A stretch of DNA of 64,000 nucleotides, taken from Myrica gale (taxonomy: Eukaryota; Streptophyta; Magnoliopsida; Fagales; Myricaceae). Below, piece by piece: positions 12,425-24,133 of this stretch (the first letter of the stretch is position 1; every line of letters starts with the position of its first letter). The translations under genes were made by a program, and so were the position numbers. The notes under the pieces are model-generated. The model had not been told where the DNA came from. It saw only the letters and a program-made list of their open reading frames with translations, and made no database searches. The DNA is taken from assembly GCA_963930655.1 (NCBI GenBank), contig OZ005600.1:5769501-5833500 (forward strand), in the 5' to 3' direction.

Positions 12425-12440
12425 AACTACCCCTTCGTTA
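12425..12440 (+). repeat. Right copy of the 16 bp direct repeat
   Basis: Same 16 bases as at 11121-11136. Either a long target-site duplication or an older local duplication. Confidence 0.8.
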
Positions 12441-12691
12441 TTCGTACTAATTTCAATATTCTTAATCAAGAGATTTTCGTCTATAAACTCACGGGTGCTT
12501 TCCAACTATTGCTGTGTCATTACACACTTCCAAGCAACACCATTGCAAAGACAAATGGCAAGTGGGTCCAGAGATCATTTTACAATCTTGGCTATGCTTC
12601 AAAAACTGTTGTCTTTTCGTTTTCGTCAACTCCATTCACAGAGTTAAGCCTAGGAGAGCAAGCAGAAAAGAGGATTGAAAAATTGGATGAA

Positions 12692-15435
12692 ATGGAAGAG
12701 ATAGACATCATAATTGTTGGCGGTGGCATTTGTGGCCTGGCTACTGCTCTTGCTTTTCACAGGTTTTCTTCTTATTTGTTTTGTTCCTGCCTCCTTAGAC
12801 AGTCTGTGCTTGGAAATAGCTTTTCATGAGGTGCGAATTGTGTAGGAAGGGTATTAAAAGCGTGGTTTTCGAAAAATCGGAGTCACTGCGCGCCACCGGA
12901 GCAGGTATCACTATTCGGACAAATGGGTGGCGTGCCCTTGATCAGCTTGGCGTTGGTTCAAAGCTTAGAAAAACTGCCCTCCCTGTGAAGGGGTATGCCC
13001 TTTTCTCTCATAAGGAGAGTGGTTAAATGAGAATACAGCACCCAAGAGCCCTTTTGTGCTTAGCTGTTTTCACGGGAAATGGGACTCATCCAACCAAGCT
13101 CTGAATGCTTTTGGTATACCCTAAACCAAATGGCGTTGCTATTTTTCATCAGGGCAAGACACGACCTTCTTCAACGATATATCACCAATGGGAGCTCTGC
13201 TCTTGCTAGTTTGCAGGCTGCCCTTAAACACAACTAGATGGCAATTTTTTGCAGTTTATTTTACCAACAGAAATAAAAGCATAGCCTATCAAACTTACAA
13301 ATTAACGAAAAGAAAAAGATCAGGGATGCAGTGGTTCAAATCCAAATCTGTATGTTCCATAGAGTTAACACATTTTTCCTGTTTTCTCCAATTGATATTG
13401 CTGAACGCAGGGCACACGACGTATGGCTTTCTAATGGCAAGCGACAAGAAATAGCACTCGGGTAAGCTCGCTTGTAGTTTCGCCATCTTTTTGAGTATAT
13501 GCAGAGGCCGTATCTGTTAATTGCGAAGTTCACCTCACTAATTTTCAAAGTAATCGATGGCATTTAACTTTTCATAGCAAACGAGATGATATATTGATAA
13601 TGTCTCGAGTTCCAACCAGTTGCTTCGTGTACACAATTCCTTTTTCTCTGTTTTTTTTTGGCAACATCAACTTCTGTTTCTCGGTTCCTTTATCTCCTTC
13701 TAAGACAGCTTCCTTTGGATATCTTCGTAACTGGCAATACAACAAAAAAGTTCTTTAAATTTTATTTGTGAATTTTCTTGAAGAAAAAAAACGCCTTTTT
13801 AAGAGAATTTGTCGAGATATCTACAGGATAGGCGCAGAAACTCGATGCTTGAGGCGGAGTGATCTCATCACAAGCCTAGCAGAAAGCTTACCTCATGGCA
13901 CAATACATCTGGGATGCCAAATCCTCTCAGTTACACTAGACCCGCCAACTTCTTATCCGATTATTCAACTCCAAAATGGAAGTGCCATCAAGGCTAAGGT
14001 ATCCTTTCGTTAACCTTAAGTTTCACTTCTTATTTAGCTAATATGGATCCTAATCATTTTGCTCCATCAAATTGGAAATTTTATCTGCTCAGTTGTTCTG
14101 CACATCACTTCTCATTTCTCATAGTTCCAACCACACTTCAAAAGAAATGATCTCCATGCCATTGCGAAAAATTTGTAATCTCTGGAAAAGAATTCTTGTC
14201 ATTTCCATAAAAACTAGTTTCCACACCACTACCAGCTTTCTCCAGAAGTGGACATAAACATTAATGTGTGCAAAGGAAAGCTTAATTTGACTCAATCAAT
14301 TGCTTGGAACAATGAAAAACTCGTTAGCTGAATCATTAGGAGTGAAGGTTGCTGTTCTGCAAGGGATATAACAATTACATTGAATATAAAGTTGAAAACA
14401 GTACACTTTAAACTTCGATCTCTCGTTGCCTACAGTTAGAAAGAAAATTTAATAGGTTCACCCCCGTATTGTGACGGTTTACATGATTCGCAACCACTCC
14501 TCTTACTAAGTACAGGACACTTTTTGAAGTAACTTACATCGTTTGCTAACTATATCACAGGTTTTGATTGGATGTGATGGAGCTAACTCAGTAGTAGCAG
14601 ATTTTCTTGGGCTAAAACCACCAAAGTTTTTCTCATTGTCAGAGGTTAGAGGTTTTACTGAGTATCTAAGTGGGCATGATTTCAACAATGAATTTGTCCA
14701 AGTCTGGGGAGAGAACAGTATAATTGGAAGGATTCCAGTGGACAATAAGTTGGTCTATTGGTTTGTAACACAGAAAATGAATACTAAAGGTACACAAGAG
14801 TGTTTCTCTTGCCGTGCTAGTATTTCCTGGTTTTCCAGTAATCCTGTTGTTATTGTGCCAGAGGCTTGAATTTTCACAAGAGTGTTCATTTTGGTGCAGG
14901 AACAGGTTCAATGGTTGCAAAGGATGCAGAGCTCATTCACCAACGGACTCTTGAGTCAATCAAAGATTTCCCAACAGAACTGATAGACATGATACGGAAC
15001 TGTGACCGTGATTCAGTCTCTTGGGCACGCCTGAGACATCGTGCACCCTGGGATATACTACTAGGAAGTTTCCGAAAAGGAACTGTGGCTGTGGCTGGAG
15101 ATGCCATGCATGTAATGGGTCCATTTTTGGGACAGGGTGGCGCAGCATGTATAGAAGATGCAATCGTCATAGTAAGATGCTTGGCACAGAAGATGCATGA
15201 AATTGACGCTAAAACAAAAGAAAGGCTGGTGATAATGCACAAAATTGGAGAAGGATTGGATCAGTATGTGAAAGAACGGAGGATGAGATTGGTGTGGTTG
15301 ACAACGCAAACCTATCTCTGCAGTTTACTGGTTGAGACTCCAGGGTTGCTAGTAGAACTTCTATGTACAATCTTATTGATGGTTCTCTTTCGTGACTCAA
15401 CTGCTCATACTCAATACGACTGCGGCCGCCTCTAA
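12692..15435 (+). CDS. FAD-dependent monooxygenase, copy 2 (MO1/CTF2-like)
   Basis: Six exons (12692-12762, 12846-12992, 13411-13461, 13827-13998, 14561-14789, 14900-15435) join into 401 aa, colinear with copy 1. The FAD motif GGGICG (10-15), the DG motif in GCDGANSV and the GD motif in VAGDAMHVMGPFLGQGG are all present, as is the DCGRL end. Exon boundaries match copy 1 except for an extra 83-base phase-2 intron that splits the first exon after 'HR'. The two proteins differ throughout, so the duplication is not recent. The start is the first in-frame ATG. The substrate cannot be read from the sequence; retained catalytic motifs suggest a working enzyme. Confidence 0.9.
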
Positions 15436-16673
15436 GACATTTATGCTTGCAGTACTTGGCTTACAAGAAGTGTAGGGGAAGTTTAGCTGTTGGAGTAGGA
15501 ATAAAAGCAGTAGTTTGTAAAACGCACTTGCCAGGCATGTAACCTTTCGCAGCGGCCTCAACAATGCTTACAGATAATATTGCCGGTGTTGTCCAATGTT
15601 CTTCAATTATCAATAGCTCATCTAGTGTTGATGAATTCGACTCATCTTTCTATGTTGTTTTACGGGATTGGACCTCTGATTTGATTCATCAGTCTTATGT
15701 TTGCCTAGTATTTGGCCTCTGCTGCTTCTCCACAGACATGTAGGAAGATTATGACCGACCTTTTTGAAGAGGCTGTTTTCAGCTACACTAACACAAAACT
15801 GGGGGTATATTGTTATTTTTTTGGTGGTTGGGAGGCGGCAAACAGTGTAGCTACCCTCCCTGGGCGTGATCATATGAGTATCCCCACTATAGAATGTTCG
15901 TTTTGAGCCATAGCTACTGCCCACTGGGTGAGCCCGTCACCACATCACCAGCAAACCATCAACTAGTCTTAACAGGCTCAAGGTCAAGTTTTACTTTCGC
16001 AAGCGATTTCAACCTATATCCTGACTCGAACTTCTGACCTTGAAGCTAGTGAATTAGATAAAAACAGGGTTTGCTACTAAAGGAAAAACATGGAAAACGA
16101 GTTGAAAAATAATTAGACGAACTCAAAGGAATTGTTTGGAAACATGTAAATTGCTAAGCATATTAAGTGAAATCCAAGAATCTTTTGCCACGGATAGAAT
16201 GGTTTAATGAACCTTCTGTTTTTAGGGGGAAAAAATACGGAAGCCAGACTTGGATGCTTTTAGGGTTAGGGTGAGTAGGTCTAGGAAACAATATATACAA
16301 ATTGAGCAGCAATCAAGAAGCGCACCAAAAGTGTCTAGGTAGTTGTGGATCCAACAGGACAAGCATAATTGTGGAGAAGACTATTACCTGTCAAATTTTG
16401 ACTGCTCAAAATTTCAAAAATTTCCTGGCAGTCCACATCTGCATTGTCTGGATCCAAACATTAGTAAATTGTGGGAAAGTGGACCCGAATGGGACAGTTC
16501 TAATGAATGCATTGATCGCCTTTCTAAGAAAGTTGGAAGGAGATTTAAAAATCAAACGGGAATGCTACAGAATTAGTTAATGGAGTGCAATGGCAGACTC
16601 TTGGTTCAAATTCTGGGTAAAGATAAAACAAGACAGAGAAACAAAAGGACTACCTCAGATCTTTATAAGGTGG
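15436..16673. other. Intergenic
   Basis: 3' flank of the second monooxygenase gene and 5' flank of the DCD gene. Short frames around 15622-15924 and 16302-16580 have no recognisable similarity. Confidence 0.5.
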
Positions 16674-16680
16674 CAAAGGC
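16674..16680 (+). promoter_or_regulatory. Candidate TATA box of the DCD gene
   Basis: TATAAGG lies 71 bases before the ATG, followed by a CT-rich leader at about 16710-16730 as in many plant 5' UTRs. Confidence 0.4.
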
Positions 16681-16750
16681 CATTCATTTCTAGGTAACAA
16701 AAGAGTTTGACACACTCTCTCTCTCTCTCAGACACTCACACACAACGTCA

Positions 16751-19700
16751 ATGATTAACAATAATCACCTCAGCAGCACTACAAATGGAAGCTCTCTATG
16801 GAAATTTGGCACTGAGTTCCTGTTCCATCAAGCAGTGACCACTGCAAATGATTACCAAGGATGGAGGTCAGTGGCATCGAGGCTTCCATTTGACAATGAA
16901 CTGAGAATGGCAGAAAGATATGCTAACATCGATGATGATGGTCCTTGCCGAAAGTATCAGTTTTCTGATATGTCGCTGAAGTTCTCTGAGATGAAAATCC
17001 AGCAGCCTGACAAATGGTATAAGACGCTGCCCCCTGCTGAAATGTTGCACAGGAATGAGGCCTTGGGAGGCTTTATTTTTGTTTGCAACAATGAGACGAT
17101 GCAAGAGGATCTCCGGCGCCAACTCTTTGGTAAGTTCTCAACTCTTCTTGCCTCTGTTCTGACTTTATTTGCATTGGTCAGGAAATCTACAAACTTTTCT
17201 GATGTTCCCATATCACTGCTGTAGTCGGCTAAAGCTTAGAAAACAAGCAGAATTGAATACCACCTCAACCAAAAGCAGCCATGCGAATTGAACTCAACCC
17301 AAACAAATCCGTCCCATCTGAATTTGATGCCTAATACTCTACTTTTTTGAGCTAAAACTAGGACATGATCAGCAAAGTATAAGTTGCTTGTCACGATTTT
17401 CTAGTCTGAGTGACTTCCAAATGAAACTGGTTTCGGGTGACTGTGGTGGAGACATATCGAGTGACAAGTAGACCGAGTGCAACTCGTTCCCGAACAAAAT
17501 GATAATCCAATTCAATATGTTTGCTACGATCATGAAAGACCGGATTTACTGTTAAATGGAGAGCACTAACATTATCGCAGAACAAAATTGGGGGTTTTGT
17601 AACCGGGGCATGAATATCACGAAGAATGAATGTCAACCAGGTGAGTTCAGCTGTAGTGTGGGTCATGGCTCGATACTCAGCTTCAGTGCTAGAGCGAGAG
17701 ACAGTACTCTGTTTTTTTGCACACCATGAGATTAGATTGCTGTCAAGAAAGGTACAGTAGCCAGTGGTGGAACGTCTAGTGATAGGACAACCCGCTCAAT
17801 CTGCATCAGAAAAAGCACACAGATCAAGTGTAGAGTGTGAAGTAAAGTTAAGACCTAAATTAATTGTGCCTTTTACATAACGCAAAATTTGTCGCACCAT
17901 CTTGAGATGAGCAATGGTGGGTGCATGCAAGAATTGGGAGACAAAGTTAACACTATAAGATATATTTGGGCGAGTTAGTGTTAGATATTGTAAGACCCCA
18001 ACTATTCCTCTATAGTAACTTGGATCTTGGAGCATGCTATCAGTGGCAGGACCTTTTGTTTTAGCCTCAATAGGTGTGCTCATGGGTTTACAATCTGTCA
18101 TTTGAGTTTTTTCAAGAATGGTCAAAGCATAATGAGATTGTAATACATGTAACCCACCTGGAGTTGGTGTGATCTCAACTCCAAGAAAATGATGAATTTG
18201 TCCTAAATCCTTCATTGCAACTCATCATTCAATATCTTAATAAAAATTGTCCAATAGCTACAAATTTGAGCCTGTGAGAAGCATATCATCAACATATAAT
18301 AAAAGAATTAGCATACCATGAGAAGAATGAAGAATAAAAAGAGACGGGTCAGCTAAACTGCAAAAAAAAACAATTTTTTAGTAAAAAAGTACTAAAGCGA
18401 TCAAATCATGCTCTCAGTGCTTGTTTTAAGCCGTAAAGAGCTCGCTGTAATTTGCACACATGGGTTGGAAAAGTTGGATCTGGCATGCCTGGAGGTTGTT
18501 CGACATAAATGACTTCTGAGATAAGTCCGTGGAGGAAGGCATTTTTAACATCCAGTTGTTGGATGGGTCAATGATGTATGAGCGCAAAACTAATAACCAT
18601 CCTGATCGTCTCAAGCTTAATTACAGGAGAGAATGTTTCCGTATAACCAACCCCATCGACTTGATCATATCCTTTAGCAACTAAACGAGCCTTAAGACGA
18701 TTAAGTGTACCGTCAACTTTCAATTTGGTTTTGAAGACCTATTTGGATCCTATAACGTGCATGGAAGGGTCTCGAGGAGCAAGTTTCCAAGTCTGGTTTT
18801 GATGAAGAGCTGCTAATTCATCCTGCATGGCGGCATGCCAGCTAACATGTTGAGGGCGAATTTCACTGTGCGTGGTTCTCGGGGAATATCATGTGTGGCT
18901 ACTATAAGAGCATACTTCGGATTTGGTTTGTGTATTCCCAATTGAGATCGAGTCACCATGGGGTGTGAATTATGAGAGGATGTGGTTGTGGCTATGGGAG
19001 GCATGAAACTCATTTCAGATGGATGTGTGGTGGATGAGATTCAAAGGCTTGGTCTTGGGCTTCTGGTGGTGATGTGGGTTCAGGATCTGGTACAATGGTT
19101 GTTGGATTGGATTCAATCACTTGGTCAGTGGCTAGTGTTGTGACATCCAATTGCAGATTTTGTTCAGTGTCTTCTAAAGCGAGCTGATTAGAGCTTGATT
19201 GAGCTGCCTTTAATTGGGAGGCCCAACACGTGCAATATTTAATTGAAATTGGGGTAGAGTGCAGAGTCAGATCTCGAACTCAGGATCTTGACTCTGATAC
19301 CATGTGAATCTAACACTCATCCCAAAAACTTAAACTGATAGGAATATAAAGATTTTATTATTTGAATTATATTCTCTAACAACTGGTAGACACTTCCATT
19401 TCAAAATCATGTCTCAATCGTCCAAACACCAATCGTTTGTACAAAATCTAATAATTTACATCTGCAATGTGTTCAGGGTGTCAAAACATATAAGAGGGAG
19501 AAAAGTTATACCACTCAATCACAGACCCTTCACTCTCATCCCTTATAGAAAATACAGAATAGTTTGAGCTAGAAGTCATAGGCAAGAATGCTGACTGAAT
19601 CTTCTTGCTGGTCTAATTTTCTTTGCAGGGCTGCCTCAGAAATATAAGGACTCTGTCAGGGCGATAACCCCTGGCCTACCACTTTTTCTTTATAACTACA

Positions 19701-20331
19701 CAGAGCATCAGCTGCACGGAGTATTCCAGGTTTGGATGCTACACATCTTCTCTATCAGTGCCGAGTTTATTTTCTGCTTTCAGTCGTTTGCTTGGGCCTT
19801 AATCTTCAAAAAGCAGAACTCCACAGAAAAGGACTATTTCCTGTCTTTCGTTTTATTTATTTTGTTTTTTTGAAACGAATAAAAAGGCAATGAGTTTTGG
19901 AGGGTCGAACATAGACCCAACAACATGGGAAGACAAGAAGTGCAAAGGGGAATCAAGGTTTCCGGCACAGGTAAAAAAAAAAACCCCTCTGTAATATGGT
20001 CGACATATTCTCTTTCAACTTTTCTCCTGTACTAGATTTTGAAAGAAAATGGTCGGAATTTTTTTTTCAGGTTAGAATACAAATCAAGAAGAAATGCAAA
20101 CCATTAGAAGAGGACGCATTTAGGCCAATTTTACATCACTATGACGGCCCAAAGTTCCGATTGCAGCTCACCGTGCCTGAGGTAAGCTTCTATGCCTGTC
20201 TTCACTCAGACCATCTCAAAAGATAAGAGAGTCCAGGCGAGATCTTTTTTTACATATCTTTCACTCAAGACAAATCAATTTTATGGCAGGCACTGGCACT
20301 GCTTGATTTGTTGAACGAAGACGAGCTCTAA
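16751..20331 (+). CDS. DCD-domain protein (B2 / NRP-like)
   Basis: Five exons (16751-17129, 19629-19729, 19887-19970, 20071-20181, 20290-20331) encode 238 aa. Residues 105-235 form a Development and Cell Death domain. It opens with [16 protein letters not shown] and the LFGLPQKY block, continues with [17 protein letters not shown], then FPAQVRI, and ends in [16 protein letters not shown] proteins of the carrot B2 and soybean N-rich protein type act in hormone, stress and programmed-cell-death responses. The N-terminal 100 residues are low in complexity and unlike other domains. The 2.5 kb first intron, unlike the short others, carries an antisense copia remnant. Splice sites are GT-AG; the acceptor before exon 3 has an A-rich rather than pyrimidine-rich context. 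Confidence 0.88.
17390..19302 (-). mobile_element. Degenerate copia (Ty1) retrotransposon remnant in DCD intron 1
   Basis: Read on the minus strand from high to low coordinates it gives the linker between integrase and reverse transcriptase ([18 protein letters not shown] near 18960), then RT C-terminal blocks ([18 protein letters not shown]) and RNase H ([34 protein letters not shown]). Stops and frameshifts interrupt it. Gag, protease and integrase are missing, and the 3' end stops within or just after RNase H with no 3' LTR seen. Upstream at 19292-19302 is a tRNA-iMet primer-binding site next to a short LTR. Confidence 0.85.
19303..19381 (-). mobile_element. 79 bp LTR with adjacent primer-binding site (TRIM-like)
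   Basis: On the minus strand it begins TGTTAGAGAATATAATTCAA and ends ATTCACA, followed directly by TGGTATCAGAG, the iMet primer-binding site. LTR and following leader resemble the complete TRIM at 47074-47329. Here the leader runs into copia pol sequence instead of a second LTR. Confidence 0.75.
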
Positions 20332-21626
20332 AACGGCACGTAGCAGCACCGGAGAAAACTCGAGCTCCTTAAACATGGCATATGTATATGAAGACAGAGT
20401 GATCCCCAAGGACTGCAAATTGAGTACCTGTTGTTGCTTGCAGAAGTCGACGGACGATGATGCCCAGAACTGAACAATTGAAGCAAAAGTCGACCATTTC
20501 CAGCACTCAAGACGCGTAGCATTTTAGGGTGGCTACCAAATCAATGTTCTGACTTCTATAATGTACTAGTTTCACTGCTATACATAAAAAGGAAAGCAGT
20601 AACGTGCACGGGTACTGTATTTACCGGTCCTTTTAAGTGAGTTCCATTTTAATAAGCAGTTGAATTTCTTCTAGTTATTAAAAAAAGGATTGATAAGATT
20701 ATGGATATGTTTGAGGGTGAAAATTTTGATTATTGTGGTTTGAAAAATATTATAAAATAAATATATGTTATTGGAGTTGGTGAAAAAGTGAAGAGAGAGA
20801 AGATTTTTAATAAATATTATAATAATAATAAATTATTTGGTGAATTTTTTATTAGTAAACCTAAAATTTTGAACCCAACTTATTGGGGCTCAAACATGCC
20901 CTATATAACTTTGATTATTATTTTTATAAGGATTGGACAATTTCAGGTTTTATAAATTATATAAAGAGATTTAGAAGGAGAGATTAAAGCTAATTTTTTG
21001 CAGAATTTTGTACCTGATTAATCAGATCATAGTTGGACTAGTTTCAGTATAACTATATGATACTTACATCATAAACAAAACAAATATAGTAAAAAAAAAA
21101 GCTTTATTTTTAAGCTCGTGTCATTTATATATTTGAATTACGAAATTATCTCATTTATCTAGTTTTTATATTTGAAATATATAAAAAATAAGCTACATGA
21201 CACACTTTAACGATTGGATCTTAGAACAGAGCAATTGATGCATTTCCATAACTCTAGCCTTCTCACACTCATTTTTTCATCAATTTCAATATATTTCCAC
21301 CAATCTCAATAATTTTTTACAAATTTCAATAACTTTTAACACATTTTTCATCAATACTAAGAAAATCTACGCTATTTTCAAAAAAACACAAACACCAAAA
21401 ATTATTTTGAAATCTAAACCAAACATAGCCAATATTTTCTTAATTTTAAGACATATAATTGACATTTAGTTAAAAGTTGTGGACTAAGAAAAAACAAATC
21501 CTAACTCGTAGCTATCAGCCCGACCCAACCAAACCCAATATGCCCAGGCCTAGCCACTCTTTTCTTTCGCTCTGGGCTATTTAACCTTCCCCAGTGGAAT
21601 TGGATATTGAATAGTGAGGACTGAGG
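20332..21626. other. Intergenic, AT-rich
   Basis: 3' flank of the DCD gene, then an AT-rich stretch (20690-21430) with degenerate MITE-like sequence. No gene supported. Confidence 0.5.
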
Positions 21627-21830
21627 ATGGCGTTGGAGGAGTCAAATTCACTGTGTCACGTGCCAAACCTACCATTCTTCGTTCACTCTGGTCACTGCTT
21701 CCTCTTATCGCAGAATCCAGTTGCTGGTGGGAATATAGCGTTTCCTTTGATTTCTAAGCCTCAGAAAGGGCTCGTATGCAATATTCATTCTGCTCTGCCG
21801 GCGGATTTTTTTTTTGTTGAGTTTGGATGA
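21627..21830 (+). other. Possible upstream ORF or truncated first exon before VPS9 gene
   Basis: A 67-codon frame with a true ATG (MALEESNSLCHVPNLP) ends 29 bases before the VPS9 gene's ATG. It could be an upstream ORF in the VPS9 leader, or a stranded first exon of an unrelated, perhaps plastid-targeted, gene. I do not recognise the peptide. Confidence 0.3.
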
Positions 21831-21859
21831 ATAGCGGGAGCAAAGAAGTAAATTGATCG

Positions 21860-24091
21860 ATGGAGCCCAGTGCTGCAGCGTCCATCACTTTCTACGATTT
21901 TCTGGATCGTATGCGTAATCCTGCCTCCCTCGATCTCGTCCGGTCCATCAAAAGGTGAATTCAGCTCTTCGACTTTTGATTTTTACCACATATATTGATT
22001 AGGAGGAGAATATAAGAACATTTATCTTCTCCCTTTTTAATTAATTGCAACCCTAGTCTAAATTTGGATATGAATATATCATTTTTCAGCTTCATAGTAT
22101 CGTTTTCGTTTTACGCTGCCAACCCTGAGAATGATGGCAAAAGAGTGCAAGAGTTCTTCTTGACAATGGAAGCTGCAATTAGGGAACATCCTTTGTGGAC
22201 GGGTGCTACTGATGAAGAAGTTGACTGTGCAATGGAGGTACTGCTAATTTTACATCCGCCCTAATTGCGACTTTTCTCAAATTGTTAGAATTTCATCTTG
22301 AACTGTGTGTTTTAAAGTTTGTATTTTCAATTTAGAATAGGCTAAAATGATTGTTTTCTCGTGGAGAACTTGAACTGGAGTAAAGCAATTGCCTAGTTTG
22401 TAAATGTAAGATGGCATATTGATCTAGATATACTGTCTTCTGTGTGATACATATTGCAGGGTTTAGAGAAATATGTGATGACAAAGTTGTTCTCCCGGAC
22501 ATTTGCTTCTGCTCCAGAGGATGCGAAGATTGATCGTGAAATTTTGGAGAAGATAGCTTTGTTGCAGACCTTTTTGAAGCCCGAGCATTTAGATATTCCA
22601 GCAGTTCTTCATAATGAAGCGTCATGGCTGGTATGCATGTTGGCATTATCTAAGTCTTCAGATGTGTGTCATATGTTATTTATGCTATGCTATTTTCAAA
22701 AGTTTTATTTATTTTTATTTCAAGTTTTGATGTACTATGCTTGGTTTATATTTTTTGGCATGGTGTATCCCATTTGTTTGTTTCATTGGGACGCTTTATT
22801 TGCTTTAGTATTGAGCACTTCATTATATTGTTTGTTGAACTTAGGGAAACAACTTATAAATATTAGCAATGAAACAGATCAAAATGTTGCCCTGGTGAGA
22901 TTGATTTTGTGAAGATGAGTAGCATTCTTATATTGGATTGTTTAAATGCGTTTCAGAACAACATTTGTCCAAACCTGATATTTTTTTTTAATTTATTTTA
23001 TTGAAGAGACCCTAAATCTATGCCAGTGGAAGTAGCAATGTGTTAGGGGAAATGGGTACAATCAAAATGCTAAACGTATTTTATACCAGCTCCCTTAAAT
23101 GAATAAGAAACATAGTGAAAAAATAGCTCATAAGAAAGTTTTCGCTGATATTACAATGCATCGATATTATGAGTCTCATTTTCAAATAACTATATACATG
23201 GTCAAGAGCTCCTAATTGTTCCAGAAGTTTATTTTCCAAAGGTTACTCAAAGTGCCTGGAGCAACCTCTTCACCTATTTATTTGTCCTTATCACTAATGT
23301 AAAACCCATCATCGTTTCCATACCTGCAACCAGTTGTAATAATATTACCTGTTTCTCTAAAGGACTACTAATAATTTCCCCCTTCTTTTTCTGACTCAGC
23401 TTGCAGAGAAAGAATTGCAGAAGATCAACACTTTCAAAGCTCCTCGTGAGAAGCTTTTGTGTATTATGAATTGTTGTAGGGTCATCAACAATTTGTTGCT
23501 CAATGCATCAATATCAGAAAATCATGTACTGGCCGGGCTTGATGACTTTCTTCCCGTTCTCATATATGTTACGATCAAGGCAAGCTCTCCTTGGTAATAA
23601 GCCATTCTGCTGATGGTGATTCTATTTCTTACTTATTGGCAGTTTTTCATCATATATTTGTGAGAAGTGATCTTCATAATGATAGAATTATTGAAGCGTA
23701 ACTAACAAAAAGCTGATTTGTTCTCCATTTTGACATGAATAAGCAAAGTGAAGGCTGCCATCATTTTCAATCAACATCCATGTTGATTGCTTATCTATAG
23801 CTATCAAGATTGATTCCATGGACTAGGTCCACGTTTGACCATAGGGGAAATAGATCCGATATCCCATGTATACTAGGTCAACAACATTTCAAATGTTTGT
23901 TTCTAATATTTGGATATTAAGACCCAGTTAGGCCACCAATTTTTGTCCTCTTCCTTTATATACCCCCGGATGTCTCTCCCCTCTCCCTTCCACGTCCATG
24001 GCAATGGAAATGAAGGGTCAGTCACCATTGTCGGGTGGGTAGAGCCGCGGCAACCTCCTCCTATATTGCCATTGAGGGCAAAGGGATAAGA

Positions 24092-24133
<42 letters not shown>

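Noticed and set aside
22454-22912. Long plus-strand frame through VPS9 exon 3
   Set aside because: Only the first part is exon. After TGGCTG a normal GT donor follows and the hydrophobic continuation is intron translation.
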